Part shown: in pieces, positions 34,054 through 41,934 of the stretch
Numbering within the stretch: position 1 is the first letter of the stretch
Layout: every line of letters begins with the position of its first letter
Assembly (NCBI GenBank): GCA_902796855.1
Contig: CADBQN010000075.1
Coordinates: 1-62,807 of the forward strand
Direction of reading: 5' to 3'
DNA: 62,807 bases
Origin: an uncultured Bacillota bacterium
Lineage (GTDB): Bacteria > Bacillota > Dehalobacteriia > UBA7702
Made by a program: the position numbers and the translations under genes
Notes under the pieces: generated by a model
Databases searched by the model: none
What the model was told of the DNA's origin: nothing
What the model saw: the letters and a program-made list of their open reading frames with translations, nothing else

Positions 34054-34219
34054 CAGCGGTAGGTCTACCGACTTAACATCCTCCTACTGAGACTCCTTCC
34101 CATTTCCTTAGAAACAGTGGCTTGATTGTCTGTTCGTCCGTATCACGGTTGCTGGGACAGTACAGGAATACCTGTTTTCCTTTTATGCTGTGCCGGAAAG
34201 ATCCGGCGGCGCACCGCTG
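34054..34219 (-). ncRNA. Cobalamin riboswitch controlling the cbiP-cbiF operon
   Basis: On the minus strand the aptamer blocks appear in order: closing stem CAGCGGT / ACCGCTG, GGAAAACAGGTATTCCTGTAC, TGTCCCAGCAACCGTGATACGG, AGCCACTG, TGGGAAGGAGTC, GTAGGAGGATGTTAAGTCGG and AGACCTACC. A terminator lies between it and cbiP. By analogy with known cobalamin riboswitches, ligand binding should stop transcription of the whole 17-gene operon. Confidence 0.9.
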
Positions 34220-34240
34220 CGATTTAGTTGTGATGCCGTA

Positions 34241-34269
34241 AGTATATACGAAAACGGCGAAAAGTGCAA
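34241..34269 (-). promoter_or_regulatory. Promoter of the heme/cobalamin operon
   Basis: Minus strand TTGCAC (34264-34269), 17-base spacer, TATACT (34241-34246), about 20 bases ahead of the riboswitch closing stem. Confidence 0.8.
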
Positions 34270-34366
34270 CCCCCTTTTTTGTAAAAAAAGCGTCGATTGG
34301 ATGAAGGTTCTTGCTGAACCCGCCGTGAGAAACAAAAATTTTAACACAAAGGCTCCTCTAACTCGA

Positions 34367-34395
34367 TTGACAAAAAAAAGCTGTTATGATACCAT
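34367..34395 (+). promoter_or_regulatory. Promoter of the cbiMNQOK operon
   Basis: TTGACA (34367-34372), 17-base spacer, TACCAT (34390-34395), directly upstream of the riboswitch. Confidence 0.7.
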
Positions 34396-34406
34396 TGAGA
34401 AAAATC

Positions 34407-34536
34407 ACACGATCGGTTTCGCCGTTTCCCGAGGGAGGCGGCGAGGAATAAGGAAGCCGGGTGAGAATCCCGCGCGGTCGCGCCACTGTAAGGGGAGGGT
34501 TTTCCCTCCTTTAAGTCAGGAACTTTCCGGTCGTGG
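34407..34536 (+). ncRNA. Cobalamin riboswitch controlling the cobalt-uptake operon
   Basis: Plus-strand aptamer: closing stem CACGATCGG / CCGGTCGTG, then AGGAAGCCGGGTGAGAATCC, GCGCGGTCGCGCCACTGTAA, and AAGTCAGGAACTTTCC, the standard cobalamin-box arrangement. A strong terminator (34592-34632) lies between it and cbiM. It lies head to head with the riboswitch of the biosynthesis operon, so uptake and synthesis respond to the same signal. Confidence 0.92.
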
Positions 34537-34591
34537 AACCCACAATTGTTACGAGCGATGGCAATGTGTTCGAAAAATCCCGGGTATTTCG

Positions 34592-34632
34592 TCCCCTTGC
34601 CATGCGTTTCGCAGCGACAAGGGGATTTTTTG
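34592..34632 (+). terminator. Riboswitch-controlled terminator in front of cbiM
   Basis: TCCCCTTG pairs with CAAGGGGA, followed by six Ts, 40 bases before the cbiM start codon. Confidence 0.85.
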
Positions 34633-34671
34633 CACACTTTTTTCTATATTCCAGGAGGTTACTATCAACCT

Positions 34672-35427
34672 ATGAACAGTAAAGAACAGCGTATTGTAGC
34701 GATTTCCGCCGCGTTTGCCGTCGTGTTCAGTGTTGTTCCCGGCGTCAGCGCGATGCACATCATGGAAGGCTACCTGCCCGTTTCTTATTGCCTTGCCTGG
34801 GGCGCGCTCTGTGTTCCTTTCCTTATCGCCGGTTTTCTTTCGCTGAGGAAACGCGTACAGGAAAACAGAAGAGCCCTCATCCTCATCGCCATGTCCGGCG
34901 CGTTCATCTTTGTATTGTCTTCTCTTAAAATTCCTTCGGTCACCGGCAGCTGCTCCCACATGACAGGCACAGGCTTGGGCGCCATTCTCTTCGGACCTTC
35001 CGCCGTCAGCATCCTCGGCATCATCGTTCTGATTTTCCAGGCGATTTTGCTTGCTCACGGCGGTCTGACGACGTTGGGGGCCAACACCTTCTCCATGGCC
35101 ATCGCCGGCCCTCTGCTGACCTTCGCCGTCTACAAACTCTGCATGGGCGCCAAACTGAACCGCAAGGTTTCCGTTTTCCTCGCCGCCTTCCTCGGTGACC
35201 TTTTCACCTACTGTGTCACCGCTTTCCAGCTGGCTTTGGCCTATCCTTCGGAAGCCGGCGGCGTCATGGCGTCTTTCGTGAAATTCCTTGGCGTTTTTGC
35301 CCCGACCCAGCTTCCTCTTGCTGTCATCGAAGGGATCCTCACCGTCATCATCATCATCGGTCTCGAATCTTTCGCCAAGCCTGAGCTGAAGACCATCGGC
35401 TATTTTGGGAAGGAGGAAGCAGCATGA
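34672..35427 (+). CDS. cbiM: CbiM, substrate-specific component of the cobalt ECF transporter
   Basis: Membrane S-component that binds cobalt, 251 residues. A leader of 27 residues ending GVSA precedes [13 protein letters not shown]. After cleavage the Met-His N-terminus forms the metal site, as in CbiM/NikM. Several membrane helices follow, including [20 protein letters not shown] and [24 protein letters not shown] lies about 13 bases before ATG 34672, slightly long. An in-frame codon at 34546 would fall in the riboswitch terminator leader and is rejected. It overlaps cbiN by four bases. Confidence 0.95.
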   Translation: MNSKEQRIVAISAAFAVVFSVVPGVSAMHIMEGYLPVSYCLAWGALCVPFLIAGFLSLRKRVQENRRALILIAMSGAFIFVLSSLKIPSVTGSCSHMTGTGLGAILFGPSAVSILGIIVLIFQAILLAHGGLTTLGANTFSMAIAGPLLTFAVYKLCMGAKLNRKVSVFLAAFLGDLFTYCVTAFQLALAYPSEAGGVMASFVKFLGVFAPTQLPLAVIEGILTVIIIIGLESFAKPELKTIGYFGKEEAA

Positions 35428-35783
35428 GCAACCAAAAAAGCAACAAAACCCTCGTCATCGTGCTCCTCATCATCGTGGCGCTGATGGCGATTGTCCCGCT
35501 CCTCGCGCTGAAGGGTGCGGAATTCGGCGGCAGCGACGACGCAGGCAGCGTCATGGTCGAAGAAATTCACGGTGAGTATGAACCTTGGTTTGAACCCGTC
35601 TTTGAAACCCTCATCGGCGGCGAACTCCCCGGTGAAATCGAATCGCTCCTCTTCTGTGTTCAGACCGGCATCGGTGTCGGCATCATTGCCTTCTTCATGG
35701 GCAGATTCTATGAAAGAAAAAAAAGCCAGCCCGGTGAGACCGGCGGCAAAGCCGGGAAAGCCCGGGCCGACGCGAAGAGCTGA
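35424..35783 (+). CDS. cbiN: CbiN, small subunit of the cobalt transporter
   Basis: A 119-residue membrane protein with two helices ([20 protein letters not shown] near the N-terminus; [18 protein letters not shown] near residue 90) and an extracellular loop between them, as in CbiN. It couples to CbiM by a four-base overlap. The C-terminal tail is Lys/Gly-rich. About 208 bases follow before cbiQ, with an attenuator-like structure. Confidence 0.93.
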   Translation: MSNQKSNKTLVIVLLIIVALMAIVPLLALKGAEFGGSDDAGSVMVEEIHGEYEPWFEPVFETLIGGELPGEIESLLFCVQTGIGVGIIAFFMGRFYERKKSQPGETGGKAGKARADAKS

Positions 35784-35818
35784 AAAGCTTCTCCCGTCAG
35801 ATTTGATTTAACAAAGTC

Positions 35819-35933
35819 GGAAACGGCGGCGGAAAGGGAAAAAACGCTCTTTCCCCGCCGGTTTCTCCCGGGTGACGCGCGCGGGCTTCGGTTCCGTTGA
35901 AAAGCGCGCTTTTTTCGTCTCCCCGCCGTTTCC
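35819..35933 (+). promoter_or_regulatory. Attenuator-like structure between cbiN and cbiQ
   Basis: Three inverted repeats: a hairpin 35825-35860 (GGCGGCGGAAAG with CTTTCCCCGCC), a terminator-like hairpin 35877-35916 (GCGCGC with GCGCGC followed by six Ts), and a long-range pair GGAAACGGCGG (35819) with CCGCCGTTTCC (35923) that encloses both. This may set a lower level of cbiQO-cbiK than of cbiMN. Confidence 0.5.
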
Positions 35934-35991
35934 GCTGTTTCTTTCTTTTCGTCCATGATTCGCAGCACAGAAAATCCCAAGGGAAAACAAA

Positions 35992-36768
35992 ATGATTATT
36001 GTCGATAAATTATGCTATTCGTCGCGGCTGCGCTATATGAACGCCGGTGAGAAATTCGCGTTCGCCATCATCACGCTGCTCATCTGTGTGGTCAGCCGGT
36101 CCATTCTCTGCGCCGCCGTGATTCTGGCCGCCACGGCCATCCTCACGGTAAAAATCGGCGGGATCCCTCTTTCACGGTACAGGACGCTGATGGCCGTCCC
36201 CCTGACGTTTATCCTGCTGAGCACCCTCGCGATCATCGTCAACTTTTCGCATACGCCGTTGGACGCCTTCGCGATTCCCCTCGGCTCCATCTATGTCACC
36301 GGCAGCTGGCACGGGATCTACCGCGCTTTTCAGCTGATTATTACGGCGATGGCCGCCGTCAGCTGCCTCTATTTCCTCTCCCTCAACACTCCGATGACGG
36401 ACATCCTCGAGGTGCTGCGGCGGCTCCGCTGTCCGCTGCTGTTCATCGAATTGATGATGCTGATCTACCGCTTTCTCTTCGTTTTGCTGGAAATCGCCTC
36501 GTCCATCACGACGTCCCAGCGCTCCCGCCTCGGGAACAAAGACCTGAAAACGGCGTACCACTCCTTTTCCAACATGGTCTCGGTTCTCTTTGTCCGGGCG
36601 ATCAAAAAATCCAACGCTCTCTTTGACGCCATGGAATCCCGCTGTTACGACGGGCGCATCCGGGTGCTGAACGAGACGTTCCCGCCCAAGGCCAAGGAAA
36701 TCATCGCCATCGTCTGTTTTGAGGTTTTTCTTCTCATCTGTATCATCGGAGGCAAACTGTTATTATGA
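35992..36768 (+). CDS. cbiQ: CbiQ, transmembrane (T) component of the cobalt ECF transporter
   Basis: Energy-coupling membrane protein, 258 residues with about five hydrophobic helices. It begins MIIVDKLCYSSRLRYMNAGEKFAFAI, as is usual for CbiQ. Cytoplasmic coupling segments include SQRSRLGNKDLKTAYHSFSN and FDAMESRCYDGRIRVL, which contact the ATPase CbiO. The ribosome site is AAGGGAA. It overlaps cbiO by four bases. Confidence 0.94.
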   Translation: MIIVDKLCYSSRLRYMNAGEKFAFAIITLLICVVSRSILCAAVILAATAILTVKIGGIPLSRYRTLMAVPLTFILLSTLAIIVNFSHTPLDAFAIPLGSIYVTGSWHGIYRAFQLIITAMAAVSCLYFLSLNTPMTDILEVLRRLRCPLLFIELMMLIYRFLFVLLEIASSITTSQRSRLGNKDLKTAYHSFSNMVSVLFVRAIKKSNALFDAMESRCYDGRIRVLNETFPPKAKEIIAIVCFEVFLLICIIGGKLLL

Positions 36769-37601
36769 GTATCATCCGCGCAGAGAATCTGCATTTTACC
36801 TATGAAGACGGCACCGAGGCCCTTCGCGGCATCGACCTTTCCGTTGAGGCCGGGCAGAAAATCGCCCTGCTCGGTGCCAACGGCAGCGGAAAATCCACCT
36901 TTTTCCTCTGCCTCAACGGGATCAACCAGCCGAAAGAGGGGACGCTCTATCTTCACGACAAGCCCTACGATTACTCCAAAAAAGGGCTGCTGGAGCTGCG
37001 TTCCAAAGTCGGCATCGTCTTTCAGGATCCCGATAACCAGCTCTTTTCCGCCAGCGTTTTCCAGGAGATTTCCTTCGGTGTCTTAAACATCGGCGTTGAT
37101 GAAAAAGAGGCGGAACGCCGGGTGGAAGAAGCCATCAATGAGCTGGAAATCACGCCCTTCCGCCACAAGCCCACGCACTTTTTGAGCGGCGGCCAGAAAA
37201 AACAGGTCTCCGTCGCCGACATCCTCGTCATGGATCCGGAGGTCATCGTTCTCGACGAACCCGCGGCGGCGCTGGACCCGAAGCACACCATTATTTTGAA
37301 CCACCTCATCGAAAAGCTCTCCGCCCGGGGCATCACCATCATCATCTCCACTCACGACGTCGATCACGCCTTCGCCTGGGCCGATGAGGTGATCCTCTTC
37401 CACAAGGGCAAAGTCCTCCGCCGCGGCACGCCCGAAGAGGTCTTTTCCGCCGCGGAAGACTTGGAAAAGACGAACCTCGCCAAACCGGCGGCGCTGCGCC
37501 TTTTCGATAATCTCGTCGCCAACGGCGTTCTCGACGCCGATGAACCGATCCCCAGAAATCTGGATACCCTTGAAATGTACATCCGGGAAAGGAGAAAATG
37601 A
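36765..37601 (+). CDS. cbiO: CbiO, ATPase of the cobalt ECF transporter
   Basis: ABC ATPase, 278 residues, powering cobalt uptake. Walker A LLGANGSGKSTFFLCLNG near residue 35, Q-loop VFQDPDNQLFSASVFQEI (the DPDNQ form is typical of ECF ATPases), signature FLSGGQKKQVSVADIL, Walker B VIVLDEPAAALDPK and switch histidine ISTHDVDHAFAWAD. It is followed three bases later by cbiK. Confidence 0.96.
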   Translation: MSIIRAENLHFTYEDGTEALRGIDLSVEAGQKIALLGANGSGKSTFFLCLNGINQPKEGTLYLHDKPYDYSKKGLLELRSKVGIVFQDPDNQLFSASVFQEISFGVLNIGVDEKEAERRVEEAINELEITPFRHKPTHFLSGGQKKQVSVADILVMDPEVIVLDEPAAALDPKHTIILNHLIEKLSARGITIIISTHDVDHAFAWADEVILFHKGKVLRRGTPEEVFSAAEDLEKTNLAKPAALRLFDNLVANGVLDADEPIPRNLDTLEMYIRERRK

Positions 37602-37604
37602 CCC

Positions 37605-38393
37605 ATGAGCAAAAAGGCCCTTCTCGCCGTCAGTTTCGGCACCAGTTTTGAGGAAACGAGAAAGAAGACCATTGACCGCATCGAGGCCGATCTCGCCGAG
37701 GCTTTTCCCGATCGCCGCCTCTACCGCGCCTGGACAAGCAAAATGATCATCAAAAAACTGAAAAACCGGGACGGCGTGGAAGTCGATACCGTTCCCGAGG
37801 CACTCCGGCGCATGGCGGCGGACGGCGTTACCGACATCCTCGTTCAGCCCACCCACGTGCTGGACGGTCTGGAAAACGACTGGATGCGGGAGGACATCTT
37901 AAAAGAGAAGGACCGCTTTGAAAAAATCGCCATCGGCGATCCGCTGCTCAAATATACCGACGACTTTTTTGCCGTCGTCCGCGGTCTCATCGACGCGCTG
38001 CCTGCCCTTGGAGAGGACGAGGCCCTTGTGCTGATGGGTCACGGCACCACCCACAGCGTCAACATGACCTATCCCGCTCTCGACTATATTTTCAAGGACA
38101 CCGGCTTCCGCAATGTTTTTGTCGGCACCGTGGAGGGATATCCCACCCTCGACAGCGTTCTCCGCGACGTCCGGGCGATCGACCCGCCGGTGAAAAAGAT
38201 CTATTTGGCGCCGCTGATGGTCGTCGCCGGCGATCACGCCCGCAACGACATGGCCGGTGAGGACGAGGATTCCTGGAAGAACCGGATCGAGGCCGCGGGC
38301 TTTGAGACGGAATGCATTTTGCAGGGACTCGGTGAGTTCCCCCGGATCCGCGAGATCTTTGTGGACCATGCCGAAAACGCCGCCGAGGTCTGA
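37605..38393 (+). CDS. cbiK: Sirohydrochlorin cobaltochelatase
   Basis: CbiK, 262 residues, inserts cobalt into sirohydrochlorin, the entry step of the anaerobic corrin pathway. It starts KKALLAVSFGTSFEETRKKT, with the metal-binding histidines in LVLMGHGTTHSVNMTY and MVVAGDHARNDMAGEDE, as in cytoplasmic CbiK. No signal peptide is present. It is last in the cobalt-uptake operon, linking import to use. It could also serve iron for siroheme. Confidence 0.95.
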   Translation: MSKKALLAVSFGTSFEETRKKTIDRIEADLAEAFPDRRLYRAWTSKMIIKKLKNRDGVEVDTVPEALRRMAADGVTDILVQPTHVLDGLENDWMREDILKEKDRFEKIAIGDPLLKYTDDFFAVVRGLIDALPALGEDEALVLMGHGTTHSVNMTYPALDYIFKDTGFRNVFVGTVEGYPTLDSVLRDVRAIDPPVKKIYLAPLMVVAGDHARNDMAGEDEDSWKNRIEAAGFETECILQGLGEFPRIREIFVDHAENAAEV

Positions 38394-38526
38394 GCCCGGC
38401 GGCGCGAATCGGGGCTCCGACGCTTTTGTGAAGCGCTTTCGTTCGGTGTGTCCCTGTTTGATGTTCTGTTTTCGAAACCTCTTGGTTTTTTCGGCGAAAC
38501 ATCTTTCCTTCGCTTCCTTCCTGTGA

Positions 38527-38532
38527 TATACT
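38527..38532 (+). promoter_or_regulatory. -10 box of the cobD promoter
   Basis: TATACT with a weak -35 (TTTCCT, 17 bases upstream), about 90 bases before the cobD start. It indicates separate transcription from cbiK. I see no clear terminator after cbiK and no riboswitch here. Confidence 0.4.
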
Positions 38533-38624
38533 AAAAAAAGAAGGTAGAAGGCGGATCGGCATTTTTATGCCGGTCCGTAGTTTCGTTATATTTGGCTGTG
38601 TTTTTCTTGAAGGAGTGAAAAAGT

Positions 38625-39683
38625 ATGAAACAGAAACCATTGACTCACGGCGGTGATTGGGTTGGATTTGAAGAGGAGTATGGCTTTATGCCCTTGGATC
38701 TGTCGGCCAATGTCAGCCCTTTCGGTGTGCCCGAAGGCGTTAAAAAAGCCATTGCCGAAGCAGCGGAAAGGGCGGATCTCTATCCCGATCCTCTTTGCCG
38801 CTCACTGCGGGCGTCTCTTTCGGAGCACAGCGGCCTTCCTGCCGCGCACATCCTCTGCGGCAACGGTGCCGCGGACATTATTTTTCGCCTTGCCTTGGCA
38901 AAGCGGCCGAAAAAAGCGCTGGTCCTCGCGCCGACCTTTTCGGAATACCGCACGGCGATGGAAGCCGTTCAGTGTGAGGTGAAGACCTATCTGCTGAAGG
39001 AGGAGCGAGATTTCCGCGTCGGCGAGGATATCCTCGACGCGATCGGCGAGGACATCGATATCGTCTTTCTTTGTGAGCCAAACAACCCGACCGGCCTTTC
39101 CGACAGCGAAGCGTTTCTCGCGAAGATCCTTTCCCGCGTGGAAGAGATCGGCGGCATTCTCTTTATTGACGAATGTTTCCACGATTTTTTGACGGAACCG
39201 GAGGTCGGGTCCATGATCCCTTATGTGGAAACGCATCCTTCGCTGATTGTTTTGAAAGCGTTTACAAAAATGTACGGCATGGCCGGCGTCCGTTTGGGTT
39301 ACTGCCTCTGCTCCGATGAGGAACTGCTTCAAAAAATGCTGGACCGCGGTCAGCCCTGGTCCGTTTCGTCCCTGGCTCAGGCCGCGGGCATCGCCGCCGT
39401 TGGGGAAACCGCCTACGTCGAGCATGTTCGCGCGCACATGGATCGGGAGCGTCCGCGCCTGATGGAGGGCCTGAGGAATTTCGGCTTCCGGGTGGTTCCC
39501 GGTGAGGCGAATTACTTGCTGTTTCGGGCTCCCGCCGATCTTGCCGAAAAGCTGCGGAGGAAAGGCGTCGTGATCCGCAGCTGCTCCAACTACGACGGTT
39601 TGGATGAAAATTGGTTCCGTTCGGCGGTGCGCACCGAAGAAGAAACAGACCGCCTGCTTGCGGCCATCAAAGAGGTTTTATAA
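38625..39683 (+). CDS. cobD: Threonine-phosphate decarboxylase (CobD-type PLP enzyme)
   Basis: A 352-residue class I/II aminotransferase-fold enzyme producing (R)-1-amino-2-propanol phosphate, the arm that CbiB attaches. It begins with LTHGGDWVGFEEEYGF, close to the CobD consensus, has LDLSANVSPFGVP, and the PLP lysine in LIVLKAFTKMYGMAGVRLGY. Histidinol-phosphate aminotransferase is the main alternative, but the N-terminal motif and context favour CobD. The start follows GAAGGAG. It lies just outside the cobalt operon with its own promoter. Confidence 0.88.
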   Translation: MKQKPLTHGGDWVGFEEEYGFMPLDLSANVSPFGVPEGVKKAIAEAAERADLYPDPLCRSLRASLSEHSGLPAAHILCGNGAADIIFRLALAKRPKKALVLAPTFSEYRTAMEAVQCEVKTYLLKEERDFRVGEDILDAIGEDIDIVFLCEPNNPTGLSDSEAFLAKILSRVEEIGGILFIDECFHDFLTEPEVGSMIPYVETHPSLIVLKAFTKMYGMAGVRLGYCLCSDEELLQKMLDRGQPWSVSSLAQAAGIAAVGETAYVEHVRAHMDRERPRLMEGLRNFGFRVVPGEANYLLFRAPADLAEKLRRKGVVIRSCSNYDGLDENWFRSAVRTEEETDRLLAAIKEVL

Positions 39684-39697
39684 AAACAGAATCAACG

Positions 39698-39738
39698 AAA
39701 GAAGGAGGCTCTTCCTAAAAGGAAGCCTCCTTCTTCTT
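39698..39738. terminator. Bidirectional terminator between cobD and the YhgE pair
   Basis: AAGAAGGAGGC pairs with GCCTCCTTCTT around an inner TTCC/GGAA stem, with T-rich DNA on both strands. Confidence 0.85.
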
Positions 39739-39747
39739 ATATGATTT

Positions 39748-41934
39748 TTACATGATCTTTGTGCTTTCTACTTTCTCTATGAATTTTTCGTTGACTTTCA
39801 AAAGCGGCTTGCGCAGCACGAGGCCGAGGAAGAGGGAAAGAAGCAGAAAGACGGAAAGTTTCCCCATTTCCATCCAAAAGACGTTGCCGTAAAAACCGCC
39901 GATACATTCTCTGAATATCGCCATGCTGTGGGTAAAAGGCAGGAACGGGTGGACCATGCGGAAAAAATCCGGCGCCAGCTGGATCGGAATGGTTCCGCCG
40001 CTGCCGCCCACCTGGAGCACCATGATGATGACGGCGATGACTTTGCCGATGTTGCCGAAAGACGCGGTCAGCGTATAGAGGAAGAAGACGAAAACAAAGC
40101 CGCAGTAGAGGGAAGCAAGGATGAACATCAAGGGATGGATACATTGGATCTCCACGAAATAGAGGAGCCCCAATGCGGCCAGGACGCTCTGGGCGATGCC
40201 GATGGCGAAGAAGATGAAATAACGGCCCAGGTAGATTTGGTACTCTTTGGCGTTTTCCAGGGTCGAGACCGTTTTTGCCGAGGGATTGACCTTCATCAGG
40301 GCCACCATGACCAGAGCGCCGACGTAGAGCGCGAGCGAGAGATAGAACGGGGCCATCCCCGAGGCGAAGTTTTCCACCGGATATATTTTATTGGTTTCAA
40401 CCGCCACGGCGGAGGCGAAAAAGGCGCCGACGGATTCTCCGTCGTTTTCCAATACGTTTTTCAGGACGGCGCCGATGTTGCTGTTATCGTCGATGATGAC
40501 GCTGCCGACGTTATCGAGCTTGTTCGAGGCCTCTCTCAGGCGGGCGGCGGTCTCCGCTAAAGCGGTGTTCAAAGCGGAAAGGTCGTTTTTTGCGCTGCCG
40601 GACAGTTTTTGGGCGGCGGAGATATCGTCATTGAGGTTTTGGGCGATTGTGACGGCGCTTTCTCCCGTCTTTTCCGTCAGAGTGATCAGTTCCTCCCATT
40701 CCGGCCGCACCTTCTTTTGAAAATCGCCGCGGGACGCGTTGAGGCTGCTGCTGCCGTCGGCGATGGCGGCGGAGATATTCTGCTGTCCCGAAGCGAGGTC
40801 GGAAGCGGCGGAGGACAGATCGCTCGCGGCGCTTTCGATGTTGTCCCGGAGCTGTTTCTGCCTGGCGATGGTCTCGCCGAGATCGGCGCTGAGATCACCG
40901 AGAGCCGATTTCAGGACGAGGTCGTCCGGGAGGGACGCCGCCAGGTTCGCGACGGCGCCGCGATAGCTTTCATAGCGGTCAATGATGACCTGGACCTCGT
41001 TTTTAGACGCGTTCAACGCGTCCGCCGCCGCCGCGGCGTCACTGTTGAGATTGTTGAGGGAGGCGGAGATCCGGCTGTCGATGTCTTTATAGATCGAGGA
41101 TGTCGTGTCATAGACAGCGTCCATTTTCACCGCGATGTCGTTCATCTCTTTGCTGAGATCCTGCGCCTTTTTGCCGTCACCGCTCAGTGCGGAAGTATCC
41201 TTGCTCATGATGGCGGCACTGTTGTTCAGCGCGTCGTCGCCGAGGGCGAGGATGTCGTTGAGCGCCGTATTCATTTCGATGAGGGCGTCGACGGTATCGG
41301 CCGTGGCGGAAAGGCCGCCGCTGAGAGAGGTGATCTCGGTTTCGATGTATGCCGCGATGGCGTCGCTGTCCTCATTGTCCAGATGGTTCGCGACGGTCTC
41401 CAGCGTGTCGACGCTGATTTGGGCGATGGTCATGGCGAAAGCTTCGTCAATGCGGTTTTCGACCATGGCGGCGCCTTCTCCCGTGACCTTGGCGGCGATG
41501 GCGTTTTTCTTTTCGTTGATGTAATAATCAATCGTCGCTTTTTCGGTGTCGCCGCTGAAAATACGGAGCATATGGCGGCTGAAATCGGCGGGGATGACGA
41601 GAGAAGCGTAGTATTTGCCGCTCTTTACGCCTTCGATGGCGTCTTTTTTATCGACGAAGATCCAATGGATGTCGTCGTTATCCCTTAAAGCCTCCTCGAC
41701 TTTTTTGCCGATGTTGATTTCCATGGGCAGCAGGTCGCCGCGAAAACCTTCGTCACAGTTGGCCACGGCGATGGTGAGATTGCCGGTGTTCCCGTAGGGA
41801 TCCCAGAAAGCGTACGTGCTGAACCAGGCGTAGAGCGAGGGGATGATGACGAGACCGATGATGACAACCCAGGCGATGTAGTTGTGGCGGATATTTTTGA
41901 GATCGGTTTTGACGAGACGAATGATATTGTTCAT
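39748..41934 (-). CDS. YhgE/Pip-family membrane protein (second of pair)
   Basis: A 728-residue membrane protein of the YhgE/Pip family. One N-terminal helix (YIAWVVIIGLVIIPSLYAWF) leads into a conserved extracytoplasmic domain (GNLTIAVANCDEGF; the family-typical YYINEKKNAIAAKVTGEGA near residue 150). A long Ala/Ser/Asp-rich coiled-coil region spans about 200-490, and five to six helices close the protein (YVGALVMVALMKVN, VLQVGGSGGTIPIQLAPDFF). The family is tied to phage infection and type VII secretion, and its mechanism is not settled. It overlaps the upstream homologue by four bases. Confidence 0.92.
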   Translation of the reverse strand: MNNIIRLVKTDLKNIRHNYIAWVVIIGLVIIPSLYAWFSTYAFWDPYGNTGNLTIAVANCDEGFRGDLLPMEINIGKKVEEALRDNDDIHWIFVDKKDAIEGVKSGKYYASLVIPADFSRHMLRIFSGDTEKATIDYYINEKKNAIAAKVTGEGAAMVENRIDEAFAMTIAQISVDTLETVANHLDNEDSDAIAAYIETEITSLSGGLSATADTVDALIEMNTALNDILALGDDALNNSAAIMSKDTSALSGDGKKAQDLSKEMNDIAVKMDAVYDTTSSIYKDIDSRISASLNNLNSDAAAAADALNASKNEVQVIIDRYESYRGAVANLAASLPDDLVLKSALGDLSADLGETIARQKQLRDNIESAASDLSSAASDLASGQQNISAAIADGSSSLNASRGDFQKKVRPEWEELITLTEKTGESAVTIAQNLNDDISAAQKLSGSAKNDLSALNTALAETAARLREASNKLDNVGSVIIDDNSNIGAVLKNVLENDGESVGAFFASAVAVETNKIYPVENFASGMAPFYLSLALYVGALVMVALMKVNPSAKTVSTLENAKEYQIYLGRYFIFFAIGIAQSVLAALGLLYFVEIQCIHPLMFILASLYCGFVFVFFLYTLTASFGNIGKVIAVIIMVLQVGGSGGTIPIQLAPDFFRMVHPFLPFTHSMAIFRECIGGFYGNVFWMEMGKLSVFLLLSLFLGLVLRKPLLKVNEKFIEKVESTKIM

